This document shows, one piece after another, positions 18,858-26,574 of a DNA stretch of 64,000 bases. Numbering within the stretch: the first letter of the stretch is position 1; the number at the start of each line of letters is the position of its first letter. Under the pieces are notes generated by a model that was not told the DNA's origin, did no database searches, and saw nothing but the letters and a program-made list of their open reading frames with translations. The translations under genes were made by a program, and so were the position numbers. This DNA comes from Pseudomonadota bacterium (GTDB lineage: Bacteria; Pseudomonadota; Gammaproteobacteria; Xanthomonadales; Xanthomonadaceae): assembly GCA_018242425.1 (NCBI GenBank), contig JAFEBX010000020.1, positions 169,146 through 233,145 of the forward strand. The letters are read 5' to 3'.

Positions 18858-19781
18858 TCAGTGGTCGTGATGATCGTGATGCGGTGCGCGATCGTGGCAG
18901 TCGTGGGTGCATTCCAGGCCGTGTTCCACCTGCAGGGTGGCGTGGTTGATGCCGAAGCGGTCGTCGAGCGCCTGGTTGAGGCGATCGATGAAGGCGTCGT
19001 GGTCGCCGTCGTCCGGCGTGGGCGGGCGGGTGACGTGCGCGGTCAGCGCGATCTCGTTGCTACCCAGCGACCACAGATGGAGATGATGGACGGCGATGAC
19101 GCCGGGCTGTTCGCGGATGAAGGCCGAGACTTCCTCGATGTCGATGTGGGCAGGCGCCGCGTCCATCGCCGCATCGAAGCTGTCGCGCAACAGCTTGAAG
19201 CTGCCGACCAGCACAACCACCGAGACCAGCAGAGCGGTCGCCGGATCCAGCCAGCTCCATCCGAACAGCATCATGCCGGCGCCGGCCAGTACCGCCGCCA
19301 GCGAGACCGCGGCATCGGCGACCAGGTGGAGGAAGGCGCCACGGCGATTGAGGTCGTTTTCATGGCCGCCATGCACGAAGGCGGCGGCGGCGAGATTCAC
19401 CACGATGCCGATCGCGGCGACCACCATCACCGGCATCGGCGGAATTGTCGGCGGTGCATCGAAGCGACGGATCGCCTCCCAGCCGAGGGCCCCCGAGAAC
19501 ACCACCAGCAGCAAGGAATTGGCCAGTGGCGACAGCAAGGTGGCGCGACGCCAGCCATAGGTGTGGCGTCCCTTGGGCGGGCGCCTGGCCAACAGCGCGG
19601 CACCCCACGCAAGGGAGAGGCCGAGCACGTCGCCGAAGTTGTGGACGGCATCCGAGAGCAGTGCCAGCGAATTGGTACTGAAGCCATACCACGCTTCCAC
19701 CACCGTATAGGCGAGATTGATCAGCGTGACCCACGCGAAGGCGCGGGTATTGGAATGGGAATGGCCGTGGTGTCCGCTCAT
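18858..19781 (-). CDS. Cation diffusion facilitator (CzcD/ZitB-like divalent metal exporter)
   Basis: Proton-coupled exporter of Zn2+ or similar ions across the inner membrane. The 307-residue protein has about six transmembrane helices. Helix II carries SLALLSDAVHNFGDVLGLSL (the HD pair of the metal site) and helix V region FLHLVADAAVSLAAV carries the second HxxxD. A C-terminal cytoplasmic domain follows (HIDIEEVSAFIREQPGV, VHHLHLWSLGSNEIALTAHV). Both ends are His-rich (MSGHHGHSHSN and HHDHHDH), typical of zinc exporters. It interrupts the usual pyrH-frr pair. The substrate is inferred from the family only. Confidence 0.93.
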   Translation of the reverse strand: MSGHHGHSHSNTRAFAWVTLINLAYTVVEAWYGFSTNSLALLSDAVHNFGDVLGLSLAWGAALLARRPPKGRHTYGWRRATLLSPLANSLLLVVFSGALGWEAIRRFDAPPTIPPMPVMVVAAIGIVVNLAAAAFVHGGHENDLNRRGAFLHLVADAAVSLAAVLAGAGMMLFGWSWLDPATALLVSVVVLVGSFKLLRDSFDAAMDAAPAHIDIEEVSAFIREQPGVIAVHHLHLWSLGSNEIALTAHVTRPPTPDDGDHDAFIDRLNQALDDRFGINHATLQVEHGLECTHDCHDRAPHHDHHDH

Positions 19782-19831
19782 CGCGGAAGTTTGGAAGATG
19801 CCGCGCGCGGATACTATTTCAGGCGGAACGC

Positions 19832-20548
19832 TTACGCGGCGACTAGGGTGCCGATCGCCTCGCCGTTGAGGATGCGTAGCAACGCGCCTGGTTCGTCGAT
19901 GTCGAACACGCGCATCGGCAGCTTGCTGTCGCGGGCGAGGGCGAAGGCGGCGGTATCCATCACCTGCAGGTTGCGGGCGATCACCTCGTCGTAGCTGAGG
20001 CGGTCGTAGCGCACGGCGTCGGCGTGCTTCTTGGGGTCGCGGTCATAGATGCCGTCGACCTTGGTGGCCTTGAGCAGCAGGTCGGCCTCGATCTCGATCG
20101 CGCGCAACGCCGCGCCCGAATCGGTGGTGAAGAAGGGATTGCCGGTGCCCGCCGCGAAAATCGTGATGCGGCCCTTCTCGAGATGACGGACGGCGCGACG
20201 GCGGATGTAGTCCTCGGCGACGGCGTTGATCTTGATCGCGCTCATCACCCGCGCCTTCAGTCCCACCTTTTCGAGTGCGTCCTGCATCGCCAGTGCATTG
20301 ATCACCGTGGCGAGCATGCCCATGTGGTCGCCGGTGACGCGATCCATGCCACCCTCGGCCAGGCCCGCGCCACGGAAGATGTTGCCGCCGCCGATCACCA
20401 GTGCGACTTCGGCGCCGGCGTCATGCGCTTCCTTGACCTCGTTGGCCAGGCGGACCAGCACCTTGGGATCGATGCCGTAATCCTCGTCTCCCATCAGCGC
20501 CTCACCCGACAGTTTCAGCAGGACACGGCGATGGGCGAGGGCGGTCAT
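19832..20548 (-). CDS. pyrH: UMP kinase
   Basis: Phosphorylates UMP to UDP; hexameric and allosterically controlled by GTP and UTP. The 238-residue amino-acid-kinase-fold protein has [11 protein letters not shown] at the N-terminus, [40 protein letters not shown] and the nucleotide site [19 protein letters not shown]. Bases 20581-20586 read TAGAAT on the minus strand, a plausible -10 box for its own promoter now that it is separated from tsf. Normally it follows tsf; here a five-gene surface-structure operon lies between. Confidence 0.98.
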   Translation of the reverse strand: MTALAHRRVLLKLSGEALMGDEDYGIDPKVLVRLANEVKEAHDAGAEVALVIGGGNIFRGAGLAEGGMDRVTGDHMGMLATVINALAMQDALEKVGLKARVMSAIKINAVAEDYIRRRAVRHLEKGRITIFAAGTGNPFFTTDSGAALRAIEIEADLLLKATKVDGIYDRDPKKHADAVRYDRLSYDEVIARNLQVMDTAAFALARDSKLPMRVFDIDEPGALLRILNGEAIGTLVAA

Positions 20549-20623
20549 GGGCGCTCCGGGGGATGCAAGGCGATTGCGCCATTCTACCCGAGCGCGAGGG
20601 GCAGCCCGACACGGAAACGCAAA

Positions 20624-22597
20624 TCAGCGCGGGCGGACTGCGCCGATGTCGATGCGGGTGGCGGTACGGACCGTGACGTCTATCTGGCGATCCGCCATTT
20701 CGTCGCTGATCGACCATGGCAACGGCAGGTTGTCAGGCACGATCGTCAGGTGATGCTTGCCGATCGCGACGCGCGGGAAACTGAAATTGCCGGAAGCATC
20801 CGTGCGCACCGAATAGCGGTTGTCGAGGACGATGGTGATGTTGGCCGCGGGTTGCTCGGATGCGGAGCGCAGGCCATCGCCGTTGTCGTCAAGGAAGATG
20901 CTGCCGGATACCGTACCGGTGGCGCTGCCGGAGGCGCCACCGATCACTCCCTGCGAACGCCCTGCCTCGAATGCATAGCGAATGCTGAGATAAACGGAGC
21001 GGTTGCGCGGAAGATCGACGAAGGGCGCCTGGGTGGCGAGCGGATCGAGCACGAAGGGCGAACGCTGGGAACCGAGGCTCTGGTAGTAGGCGCCACTGAC
21101 AACCCAGCGATTGCCGATCCGCCAGTTCAATCCCAGGTTGGCATCGAGGCCGCGGCGCGCGTCGGGGCCATCGCCGTGCGTCCAGCGCATGCTGCCGTCG
21201 AGCGAGACGCGATCGGTGAGGTCATAGCCGCCGTAAAGCGACAATGCGGAGGAACGGCTGGAATGTCCGCTGCCGTCGTCGCTCCATTCCGTCGACAACG
21301 ATGCATTGAGGCGGGCGCCGTGCGCGATCGGGAACGACTGGTCGATGGTCGCCTGCCAATAACGCATTGCAGGCGAACCCGAGCGAGCCTGGTCGATCTG
21401 CAGCCGCGTCTGTCCCCAGGAGGTGCGTTTGTCGACGAAACCCTCGATGTTGAAATCGTCCCTGTTGCCCGTGCGGCGCAATGCGAGGCTTCCGCCATAA
21501 CCAAGCGTGCTGCTCGCCTGGTAGCGCACGTAGCCGTTGGCGTAGGTGCCGTCGATGCCATCGCCGCTGATCGATTTGAAACGGTCGAGGCCGATGTTCC
21601 AGTTCCAGCGCGCGAAGCGATACGCCAGTCGGTAGTAACCACCCTCAAGATCGTTGCTGACGGGCCAGGTGCCCCAGCTCAAGCCGGGGTCGAGGCGGAA
21701 CAGGCCGTAATTGTGGGTGTAGCGGCCGTTCACCGTCGTGCCGTCGATCCATGCGCCGGTCGCATCATCCTGGTTGCTCCTGCTGGTGAGCAGGTTCATT
21801 TGCACGGACGAATTCCTGTTCGCCCAGGCGGCCGCGGCGAGGAATGCATTGGTATCGCCCGACGACACGCCGGTGCCGCCACGATCCACGGGGAGCGTGG
21901 TGCCTTGGGTGCCGAGGTACATCCCGCCCGCAGTCCATCCCGGCGCAGGCGACCATTGCATGCCCAGTGATTCGACATCGCCGTGGGTGGAATCGAAGCC
22001 GACCATGCGCGTTCCCGAGAACACGCCGCTGCGGCCGGCGGACGCCTGCACGATCATCCCGTTCGCGTCGTTGCGCCAGCTTGTCGAGAATCCGGCGAGC
22101 GGAACCGTCGGTAGCGCGAAACGGTATTGGCTGCGCTGCAAGGGCAGCGAAGGCGTGTTCAGCACGCCGAGTCCGTTGTCGACGCGCCAGCCGCCTGCGA
22201 TGGCGAGATCGCGTTGCCATAGCGTCGCGGTCCCGCCCCAGTGGCGCTGGCCGAAGCGATCGCTGTCGGTATGGAACATCGACGCGTCGATCGAGAAGCT
22301 GCCGTAGTTGTCACTCTCCCAGAACCCGCCCGCCGACATGCCGCTTTCGTCGTACGACTGGTCGCCGAGCTCGTTGCGGCTGGCATCGAGCTGCATGTGG
22401 AAGGCGCGGGGGCGGCCGCTGTCATTGCTGTCGTCGTCGCTGTCCGCTGGCAGGGGCGCCAGATTCTGCGTCGAGATGATGCGGTCCTTGTACGGGACGG
22501 TCTGGGGCGCGGGTGGATCATCGGCCCTGGCGTTGCCGGACAGGCACGCGGCAATGCTGGCGGCCAGCGTCAGTGTTGGCCAGGACCTGCGTTTCAT
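20624..22597 (-). CDS. Usher-like outer-membrane beta-barrel protein with C-terminal SdrD-B/usher-CTD-like domain
   Basis: The 657-residue protein has a signal peptide (MKRRSWPTLTLAASIAACLSG, cleaved near ARA-D) and a long run of alternating Trp/Tyr-rich strands typical of an outer-membrane barrel. A C-terminal beta domain contains SIFLDDNGDGLRSASEQPAA and VRTDASGNFSFPRVAIG, resembling SdrD-B or carboxypeptidase-regulatory domains. Gene context (chaperone-like and subunit-like genes upstream) suggests the pore of a chaperone-usher system. Classical ushers are about 800 residues or more; I do not see a clear N-terminal usher domain or plug, so this is either a reduced usher or a different porin. 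It overlaps the chaperone gene by four bases. Confidence 0.65.
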   Translation of the reverse strand: MKRRSWPTLTLAASIAACLSGNARADDPPAPQTVPYKDRIISTQNLAPLPADSDDDSNDSGRPRAFHMQLDASRNELGDQSYDESGMSAGGFWESDNYGSFSIDASMFHTDSDRFGQRHWGGTATLWQRDLAIAGGWRVDNGLGVLNTPSLPLQRSQYRFALPTVPLAGFSTSWRNDANGMIVQASAGRSGVFSGTRMVGFDSTHGDVESLGMQWSPAPGWTAGGMYLGTQGTTLPVDRGGTGVSSGDTNAFLAAAAWANRNSSVQMNLLTSRSNQDDATGAWIDGTTVNGRYTHNYGLFRLDPGLSWGTWPVSNDLEGGYYRLAYRFARWNWNIGLDRFKSISGDGIDGTYANGYVRYQASSTLGYGGSLALRRTGNRDDFNIEGFVDKRTSWGQTRLQIDQARSGSPAMRYWQATIDQSFPIAHGARLNASLSTEWSDDGSGHSSRSSALSLYGGYDLTDRVSLDGSMRWTHGDGPDARRGLDANLGLNWRIGNRWVVSGAYYQSLGSQRSPFVLDPLATQAPFVDLPRNRSVYLSIRYAFEAGRSQGVIGGASGSATGTVSGSIFLDDNGDGLRSASEQPAANITIVLDNRYSVRTDASGNFSFPRVAIGKHHLTIVPDNLPLPWSISDEMADRQIDVTVRTATRIDIGAVRPR

Positions 22598-23394
22598 CGC
22601 GCGATGCTGGCGTCCACGGCGAGATGGCGCGATCCGTAATCGAGCTGTCCCTTCAGCGTGAGCGGATAGGTGATGGCCGCCGCCGCGGTGGCGTCGTTGT
22701 CTCCCTGGGGAACCAGGGCGATGTCGCGTGTTTCGCCGCGCAGGATCGGCAGGTTGGAGGGCACGAAGGTGAACTTGCGGCCGGAGGCATCGCGACCGTC
22801 GATGAAGCCTTCCAGGCGTCCGTGTGCGTTGCCGCCGTTATGGATCTTGAGCACCGGGATCGTGCGTCCCTGTTGCGTCGTGGTCTTCGTTCCGGCGACA
22901 TCCAGTTGCGGCTGCGCATCGCCGATCGCGAGATAGACGATCACGCCGATGCGCCCGGATACCGGTACCGGCACATTTCCCTTCACCGCCTGCGGATCGC
23001 CTTCCAGCATGATCGCGAAACGGCACTCGCCGCTGGGCGCGTTGGCAGGAATCGCGACTTCGAAACGGAAGCGTCGCTTGCCCTTGCCGGCGAACGCGAC
23101 TTCATTGGCTTCGATTCCCGCCCAGGGGCGGCAGCTGTCCGGGGCGAGCGCATCGGAGAAATTCACTCCGCCATCGGCGCCCAGCGTCCAGTCGGCAGTC
23201 TTGACGGACATGTGCGTGGGCTGGGCGAAGGTGTTGTTGATTTCGATGACGTTGCGATAGGTCGTGCCGGCTTTCGCGCTGTCTTCGAAGCGCGGGGGCG
23301 AGACCAGGATCGAGAATCCCTGCGCGAACGCCAGTGTAGGCAACATGCAGAGCAGGGCGATCGGCAGCAGGCGGCGGAAAATGGCGGGCATCAT
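22594..23394 (-). CDS. Periplasmic fimbrial-type chaperone
   Basis: 266 residues with a signal peptide (MMPAIFRRLLPIALLCMLPT, cleaved near AFA-Q). A PapD-like immunoglobulin fold is suggested by FSILVSPPRFEDSAKAGTTY, the conserved NVIEINNTFAQPTHMSVKTA strand pattern, and a second beta domain containing VPVSGRIGVIVYLAIGD and PVLKIHNGGNAHGRLEGF. Its role would be to hold secreted subunits in a secretion-competent state for the barrel protein encoded next. The start overlaps the preceding stop (ATGA), and the next ATG one codon later is equally likely. Assignment is by fold-like features plus operon context. Confidence 0.65.
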   Translation of the reverse strand: MMPAIFRRLLPIALLCMLPTLAFAQGFSILVSPPRFEDSAKAGTTYRNVIEINNTFAQPTHMSVKTADWTLGADGGVNFSDALAPDSCRPWAGIEANEVAFAGKGKRRFRFEVAIPANAPSGECRFAIMLEGDPQAVKGNVPVPVSGRIGVIVYLAIGDAQPQLDVAGTKTTTQQGRTIPVLKIHNGGNAHGRLEGFIDGRDASGRKFTFVPSNLPILRGETRDIALVPQGDNDATAAAAITYPLTLKGQLDYGSRHLAVDASIAR

Positions 23395-23867
23395 GGCGTG
23401 TCCACGTCGATTTCGAAGGTATAGGTAAGTTGTTCCGGCCCGGTGAGCCGGCGTACATCGGCCTGGATCGTCAGTTCCAGGGTGTCTTCGATTTTTCCGG
23501 AGGCGGGGACCATCCCGGAGAACACCAGGGTGCGTCCGCCATCGCGCAATGTGCCCGGAAGCATCTGGCCGCGCGTGGTCCAGCTGGTCAGGACGGGAAC
23601 CGACGGCTGGCTCGGCAGCAACATGTAGATGCGGCCCTGCTTCCCAGCCCAGCGCGATACGTCGAGGCGGGAGATCACCGTCAGGTGGCCGATGGCATCC
23701 GCGTGCTGGCCGCGACGGCTCAGCAAGGGATCCCATTTGAGGTCGACCCTGCTGGACAACACCGTGCTGGCGCTGTCATCCACGCGATACGTTCCTGCCG
23801 ATGCCGTGCCTGATGCCGCCAGCAATGCCGCGAGTGCGAGGATGCGCGGCAACGAATGCCCGTTCAT
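23391..23867 (-). CDS. Small secreted beta-rich protein of the fimbria-like operon
   Basis: 158 residues with a signal peptide (MNGHSLPRILALAALLAASG, cleaved near ASA-G). The mature part is beta-strand-like, with SSRVDLKWDPLLSRRGQHAD and an acidic end TYTFEIDVDTP. The family is not recognised. It overlaps both neighbours by four bases, so it is a firm member of the operon. It could be a minor or tip subunit, or an accessory periplasmic protein. Its start at 23867 lies just inside the end of the preceding subunit gene. Confidence 0.6.
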   Translation of the reverse strand: MNGHSLPRILALAALLAASGTASAGTYRVDDSASTVLSSRVDLKWDPLLSRRGQHADAIGHLTVISRLDVSRWAGKQGRIYMLLPSQPSVPVLTSWTTRGQMLPGTLRDGGRTLVFSGMVPASGKIEDTLELTIQADVRRLTGPEQLTYTFEIDVDTP

Positions 23868-24499
23868 GGCGACACCAGCGTATACGTGACGCGTCCGTTG
23901 AAGGTTCCGGCCGCGACCACCGACGAATTGGCGTAGGAGAAACTGTGGCAGCTCTCCTGCCAGTTGTTGACCGGGAAATTGGCCAGCGTCTGGGTGCCGC
24001 CGTTGAAGGTGCCGCCAGGAATCGCTTCCGTGCCGGTATCGCCGTTGCCGGAGCTGGTCCAGCTGATCTGTGTGAAGGGGATGCTGTTGCCTGCCCCGTC
24101 CGTCAACGGTGAGGACGATTGCGCGGACAGCACCGCGGTGCCCCCGCTGCTGGTATAGCGATAGAAGCCACCGATATAGACCTGCCCGGCATTGCAGAAG
24201 GCATAGCCGTCCCAGCTGCTGGTGGTGCTGCCGGTTCCGGTCATCGCCTGCGCGGTTGCGTTGCCCAGCGCGGTGGCCGGAACGGTCACCGAGACCAGGT
24301 TGATGGTGGAGTTGTTGCCGGGAGTACCGCCGCTGTTGTAGTTGCCGCCGGTCATCGTGCCGTCGCCGATGCGCAGATAAAGCGCCTTGGTGGTCGACGA
24401 ACTGATCGTGGTGGTGAATGCAGCGGCCGACATGCCGACGCACATCGCCAGGGCACCGGCCAACAGGGCATGCGGGGAGATCGGGGGACGCGGGATCAT
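23864..24499 (-). CDS. Minor surface-subunit-like secreted protein
   Basis: 211 residues with a signal peptide (cleaved near SAAA-F). The mature protein is Ser/Thr/Gly/Asn-rich and carries two cysteines (AFCNAG and ESCHSF). The blocks KALYLRIGDGT, NNSTINLVSVTV and the end GRVTYTLVSP match corresponding blocks in the subunit encoded at 24566-25180 (ILYLQVGSGT, NSTINLIDFTV, GRVTYTASMP). The two are therefore paralogous, as for major and minor pilins. No strong ribosome-binding site precedes the ATG at 24499. Length and composition fit a fimbrial or coat subunit; the family name is not recognised. Confidence 0.65.
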   Translation of the reverse strand: MIPRPPISPHALLAGALAMCVGMSAAAFTTTISSSTTKALYLRIGDGTMTGGNYNSGGTPGNNSTINLVSVTVPATALGNATAQAMTGTGSTTSSWDGYAFCNAGQVYIGGFYRYTSSGGTAVLSAQSSSPLTDGAGNSIPFTQISWTSSGNGDTGTEAIPGGTFNGGTQTLANFPVNNWQESCHSFSYANSSVVAAGTFNGRVTYTLVSP

Positions 24500-24516
24500 G
24501 ACGATGCACTCGGGAA

Positions 24517-24541
24517 GCAGGCTGGCATCAAGCCAGCCTGC
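24517..24541. other. Intra-operon stem-loop between the two subunit genes
   Basis: GCAGGCTGGC (24517-24526) and GCCAGCCTGC (24532-24541) form a perfect 10-bp stem with a 5-base loop ATCAA. It lies in the 66 bases after the first subunit gene and before the second, with no T-run. In fimbrial operons such structures reduce downstream expression or protect the major-subunit mRNA, which would raise the ratio of major subunit. Confidence 0.55.
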
Positions 24542-24565
24542 AATTGCGGCGACGGGAACAGCAGG

Positions 24566-25180
24566 TCAGGGCATGGAAGCCGTGTAGGTCACGCGGCCAT
24601 TGTTGGCGTTCACGCCACCGTAGGTACCCGGGGCGACGATCGCCGTGTTGAGGTACTTGTACGTCCACTTGGCGTCCTGGTTCACGACCTTGCCGGATGC
24701 CGGGGCAACCGAGATGGTGGTGGTCGCGCCGTCGGCCAGGGCCGGGGCGGGGAGTGCCGTTGCCGAGGTGTTGATGGCGGCGGCGGTGCTGATCTGGGCG
24801 TACGAGATGGTGTCGGTGCCGCTGTTCAGGGCGCCGGAAGTGGCCGATGAAAAGCTGATCGTGCCGTTGTTGCCGACCAGCTTCGCAGTCACGACGCCAT
24901 TGCCGAGATCGCCCGAACCAGCGGTGGCGGCCACCTGGGTGCCATCGCCGACATTGGCTGCATTCACCGTGAAGTCGATGAGATTGATCGTCGAGTTGGC
25001 AGCCATGTTGGTGCCGCTGCCGACCTGCAGGTACAGGATCTTCGGAACCGTGACACGGAAATCGAGGCGTGCCGCGGCGGTAATCGGGGTGCCGGTACCG
25101 GTGGTGAAGGCGGATTCGGCGTTGGCGAGCATCGGGGCCGCGGCCAGCAGGGCAACGGCAAGGAGAGAAAGCTTCTTCAT
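24566..25180 (-). CDS. Major surface-subunit-like secreted protein (first gene of fimbria-like operon)
   Basis: 204 residues. The signal peptide MKKLSLLAVALLAAAPMLAN is cleaved near ANA-E. The mature part is rich in Thr, Ala, Ser, Asn and Gly with no cysteine, as expected for an abundant, simple beta-structured subunit. It shares ILYLQVGSGT, NSTINLIDFTV and GRVTYT blocks with the next gene product. The start at 25180 has AGGA about 9 bases upstream; an upstream in-frame start at 25297 was rejected because it lacks the signal peptide. A candidate sigma-54 promoter lies about 50-70 bases upstream. Function as a pilin is inferred from context. Confidence 0.7.
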   Translation of the reverse strand: MKKLSLLAVALLAAAPMLANAESAFTTGTGTPITAAARLDFRVTVPKILYLQVGSGTNMAANSTINLIDFTVNAANVGDGTQVAATAGSGDLGNGVVTAKLVGNNGTISFSSATSGALNSGTDTISYAQISTAAAINTSATALPAPALADGATTTISVAPASGKVVNQDAKWTYKYLNTAIVAPGTYGGVNANNGRVTYTASMP

Positions 25181-25231
25181 GGGGCGGATTCCTGGGGAAG
25201 GGTGGGTGAAGCGGGGTATCGCCCATCCATG

Positions 25232-25247
25232 AGCAGGAGCCGTGCCA
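25232..25247 (-). promoter_or_regulatory. Candidate sigma-54 promoter of the fimbria-like operon
   Basis: Read on the minus strand the bases are TGGCACGGCTCCTGCT. This matches the sigma-54 -24/-12 pattern TGGCACG-N4-TTGCW except for C in place of the first T of the -12 element; the essential GG and GC dinucleotides are present with correct spacing. It lies 52 bases before the first subunit start. If real, the operon would need an NtrC-type activator such as those that control pili and flagella. Confidence 0.5.
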
Positions 25248-25413
25248 GATGATGCCGGACTTGCTGTAAAGGAAATCAAAATTGTGCGATGCGACAACTA
25301 TTTGGCGAAATTGGACTCCCGAACGCGATTCTCATCAAGATTTGCGTGGCATTCGGGCAATGCGACGGTGATTCGCAAATGAACCGTCGTTCAACGGGAC
25401 ATGAAAACAATTT

Positions 25414-25440
25414 AATGAAGTGACGTCGCGTCACTTCATT
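25414..25440. promoter_or_regulatory. Perfect 12-bp palindrome upstream of the fimbria-like operon
   Basis: AATGAAGTGACG (25414-25425) and CGTCACTTCATT (25429-25440) are perfect inverted copies around a 3-base centre. It lies in the 345-base gene-free stretch 25181-25525, between the tsf terminator and the candidate sigma-54 promoter, about 170 bases upstream of the latter. That is a typical distance for an enhancer site of a sigma-54 activator. It could instead be a second hairpin terminator, but no T-run follows on either strand. The rest of the stretch is locally AT-rich with no recognisable gene. Confidence 0.5.
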
Positions 25441-25474
25441 GCGCATGCGCTGCCGTATTCCGTCACACGCCAAC

Positions 25475-25500
25475 AAAAAAGCCCGCTGTCGCCAGCGGGC
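25475..25500 (-). terminator. Intrinsic terminator of tsf
   Basis: On the minus strand GCCCGCTG-GCGA-CAGCGGGC (8-bp stem, 4-base loop; 25481-25500) is followed directly by TTTTTT (25475-25480). It lies 26 bases after the tsf stop. It separates rpsB-tsf from the downstream surface-structure operon. Confidence 0.92.
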
Positions 25501-25525
25501 TTCCTCGTTCACGCGGGCATGGAAG

Positions 25526-26404
25526 TCACACCTGCATCGCCTTGGCGACTTCGGCGGCGTAGTCTTCCTTCACCTTCTCGATGCCTTCGCCCACGGCCAA
25601 GCGCTGGAAACGCACCACGTCGGCGCCGGCGGCCTTGGCCGCGGCTTCGACGCTCAGGTCGGTGTTGAGCACGAAGGGCTGGCCGTACAGGGTGACTTCG
25701 TTGACAATCTTGGCGATCTTGCCGCCGATGATCTTCTCGAGGATGTCGGCCGGCTTGGCCTTGTCCTTCTCGGACATCTTGGCCAGCTCGATTTCCTTTT
25801 CCTTCTCGACGAAGTCGGCCGGCACGTCGGCGGCCTTGTTGTACGGCGGGTTCATCGCCGCCACGTGCATGGCCACGCCGCGCGCGAAGTCGGCGTCGCC
25901 GCCCTTCGCCTCGACCAGCACGCCGATCTTGCCGCCGTGGACGTAGGCCGCGACGTTGTTGGCGCTGTCGATGGCGACCAGGCGACGGACCTGGATGTTC
26001 TCGCCGAGCTTGGCGATGGCGGCCGCGCGGGCTTCTTCAACCGTCTCGCCCGAAGCGAGCTTGGCGGTCTTCAGGGCTTCGGCATCGGCGGCGCCGGAGG
26101 CCAGGGCGGCCTGGGCGACGGCGTCGGTGAAGGCGATGAAGTTGGCGTCCTTGGCGACGAAGTCGGTTTCGGAGTTCACTTCGACCAGCACGGCCTTGCC
26201 GCCGGCCTGCGCCATCGCGATGCGGCCTTCAGCGGCCACGCGGTCGGCCTTCTTGTCGGCCTTGGCGAGGCCCGACTTGCGCAGCCACTCGGCCGCGGCG
26301 TCGATGTCGCCGTTGTTTTCGGTCAGTGCCTTCTTGCACTCCATCATGCCGGCGCCGGTGCGCTCGCGCAGTTCCTTGACCAGGGAAGCGGTGATTTCTG
26401 CCAT
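25526..26404 (-). CDS. tsf: Translation elongation factor Ts
   Basis: Nucleotide exchange factor for EF-Tu. The 292-residue protein has the N-terminal UBA-like domain ([20 protein letters not shown]), the family core [20 protein letters not shown] and [16 protein letters not shown], and the C-terminal part [16 protein letters not shown]. It is the second gene of the rpsB-tsf unit, with 170 bases between them. It ends at an intrinsic terminator instead of running on to pyrH. Confidence 0.98.
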   Translation of the reverse strand: MAEITASLVKELRERTGAGMMECKKALTENNGDIDAAAEWLRKSGLAKADKKADRVAAEGRIAMAQAGGKAVLVEVNSETDFVAKDANFIAFTDAVAQAALASGAADAEALKTAKLASGETVEEARAAAIAKLGENIQVRRLVAIDSANNVAAYVHGGKIGVLVEAKGGDADFARGVAMHVAAMNPPYNKAADVPADFVEKEKEIELAKMSEKDKAKPADILEKIIGGKIAKIVNEVTLYGQPFVLNTDLSVEAAAKAAGADVVRFQRLAVGEGIEKVKEDYAAEVAKAMQV

Positions 26405-26437
26405 TGGGTAAACCTCGGGTGTTTGTTAATGCGGTAG

Positions 26438-26458
26438 CTCCCCTCATTGCGAGGGGAG
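26438..26458. other. Hairpin in rpsB-tsf intergenic region
   Basis: CTCCCCTC (26438-26445) and GAGGGGAG (26451-26458) form a perfect 8-bp stem with a 5-base loop, 34 bases before the tsf start. No T-run follows on the minus strand. It may modulate readthrough or mRNA processing between rpsB and tsf, where expression of the two genes usually differs. Confidence 0.45.
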
Positions 26459-26574
26459 AAACGCGATATTTGAAGAAATAAACACGACGCCTTTGTGACG
26501 TCACGCGCGTTGCGACGCGTTGATCAACCAAGCCGGGGCCAGATGTTCGCGGCGCCGGCCCGGTTGCGGCGGGA

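Noticed and set aside
20024..21970. Plus-strand open frame of 648 codons opposite pyrH and the usher-like gene
   Set aside because: Spans two convincing minus-strand genes and their gap; shadow frame caused by high GC content.
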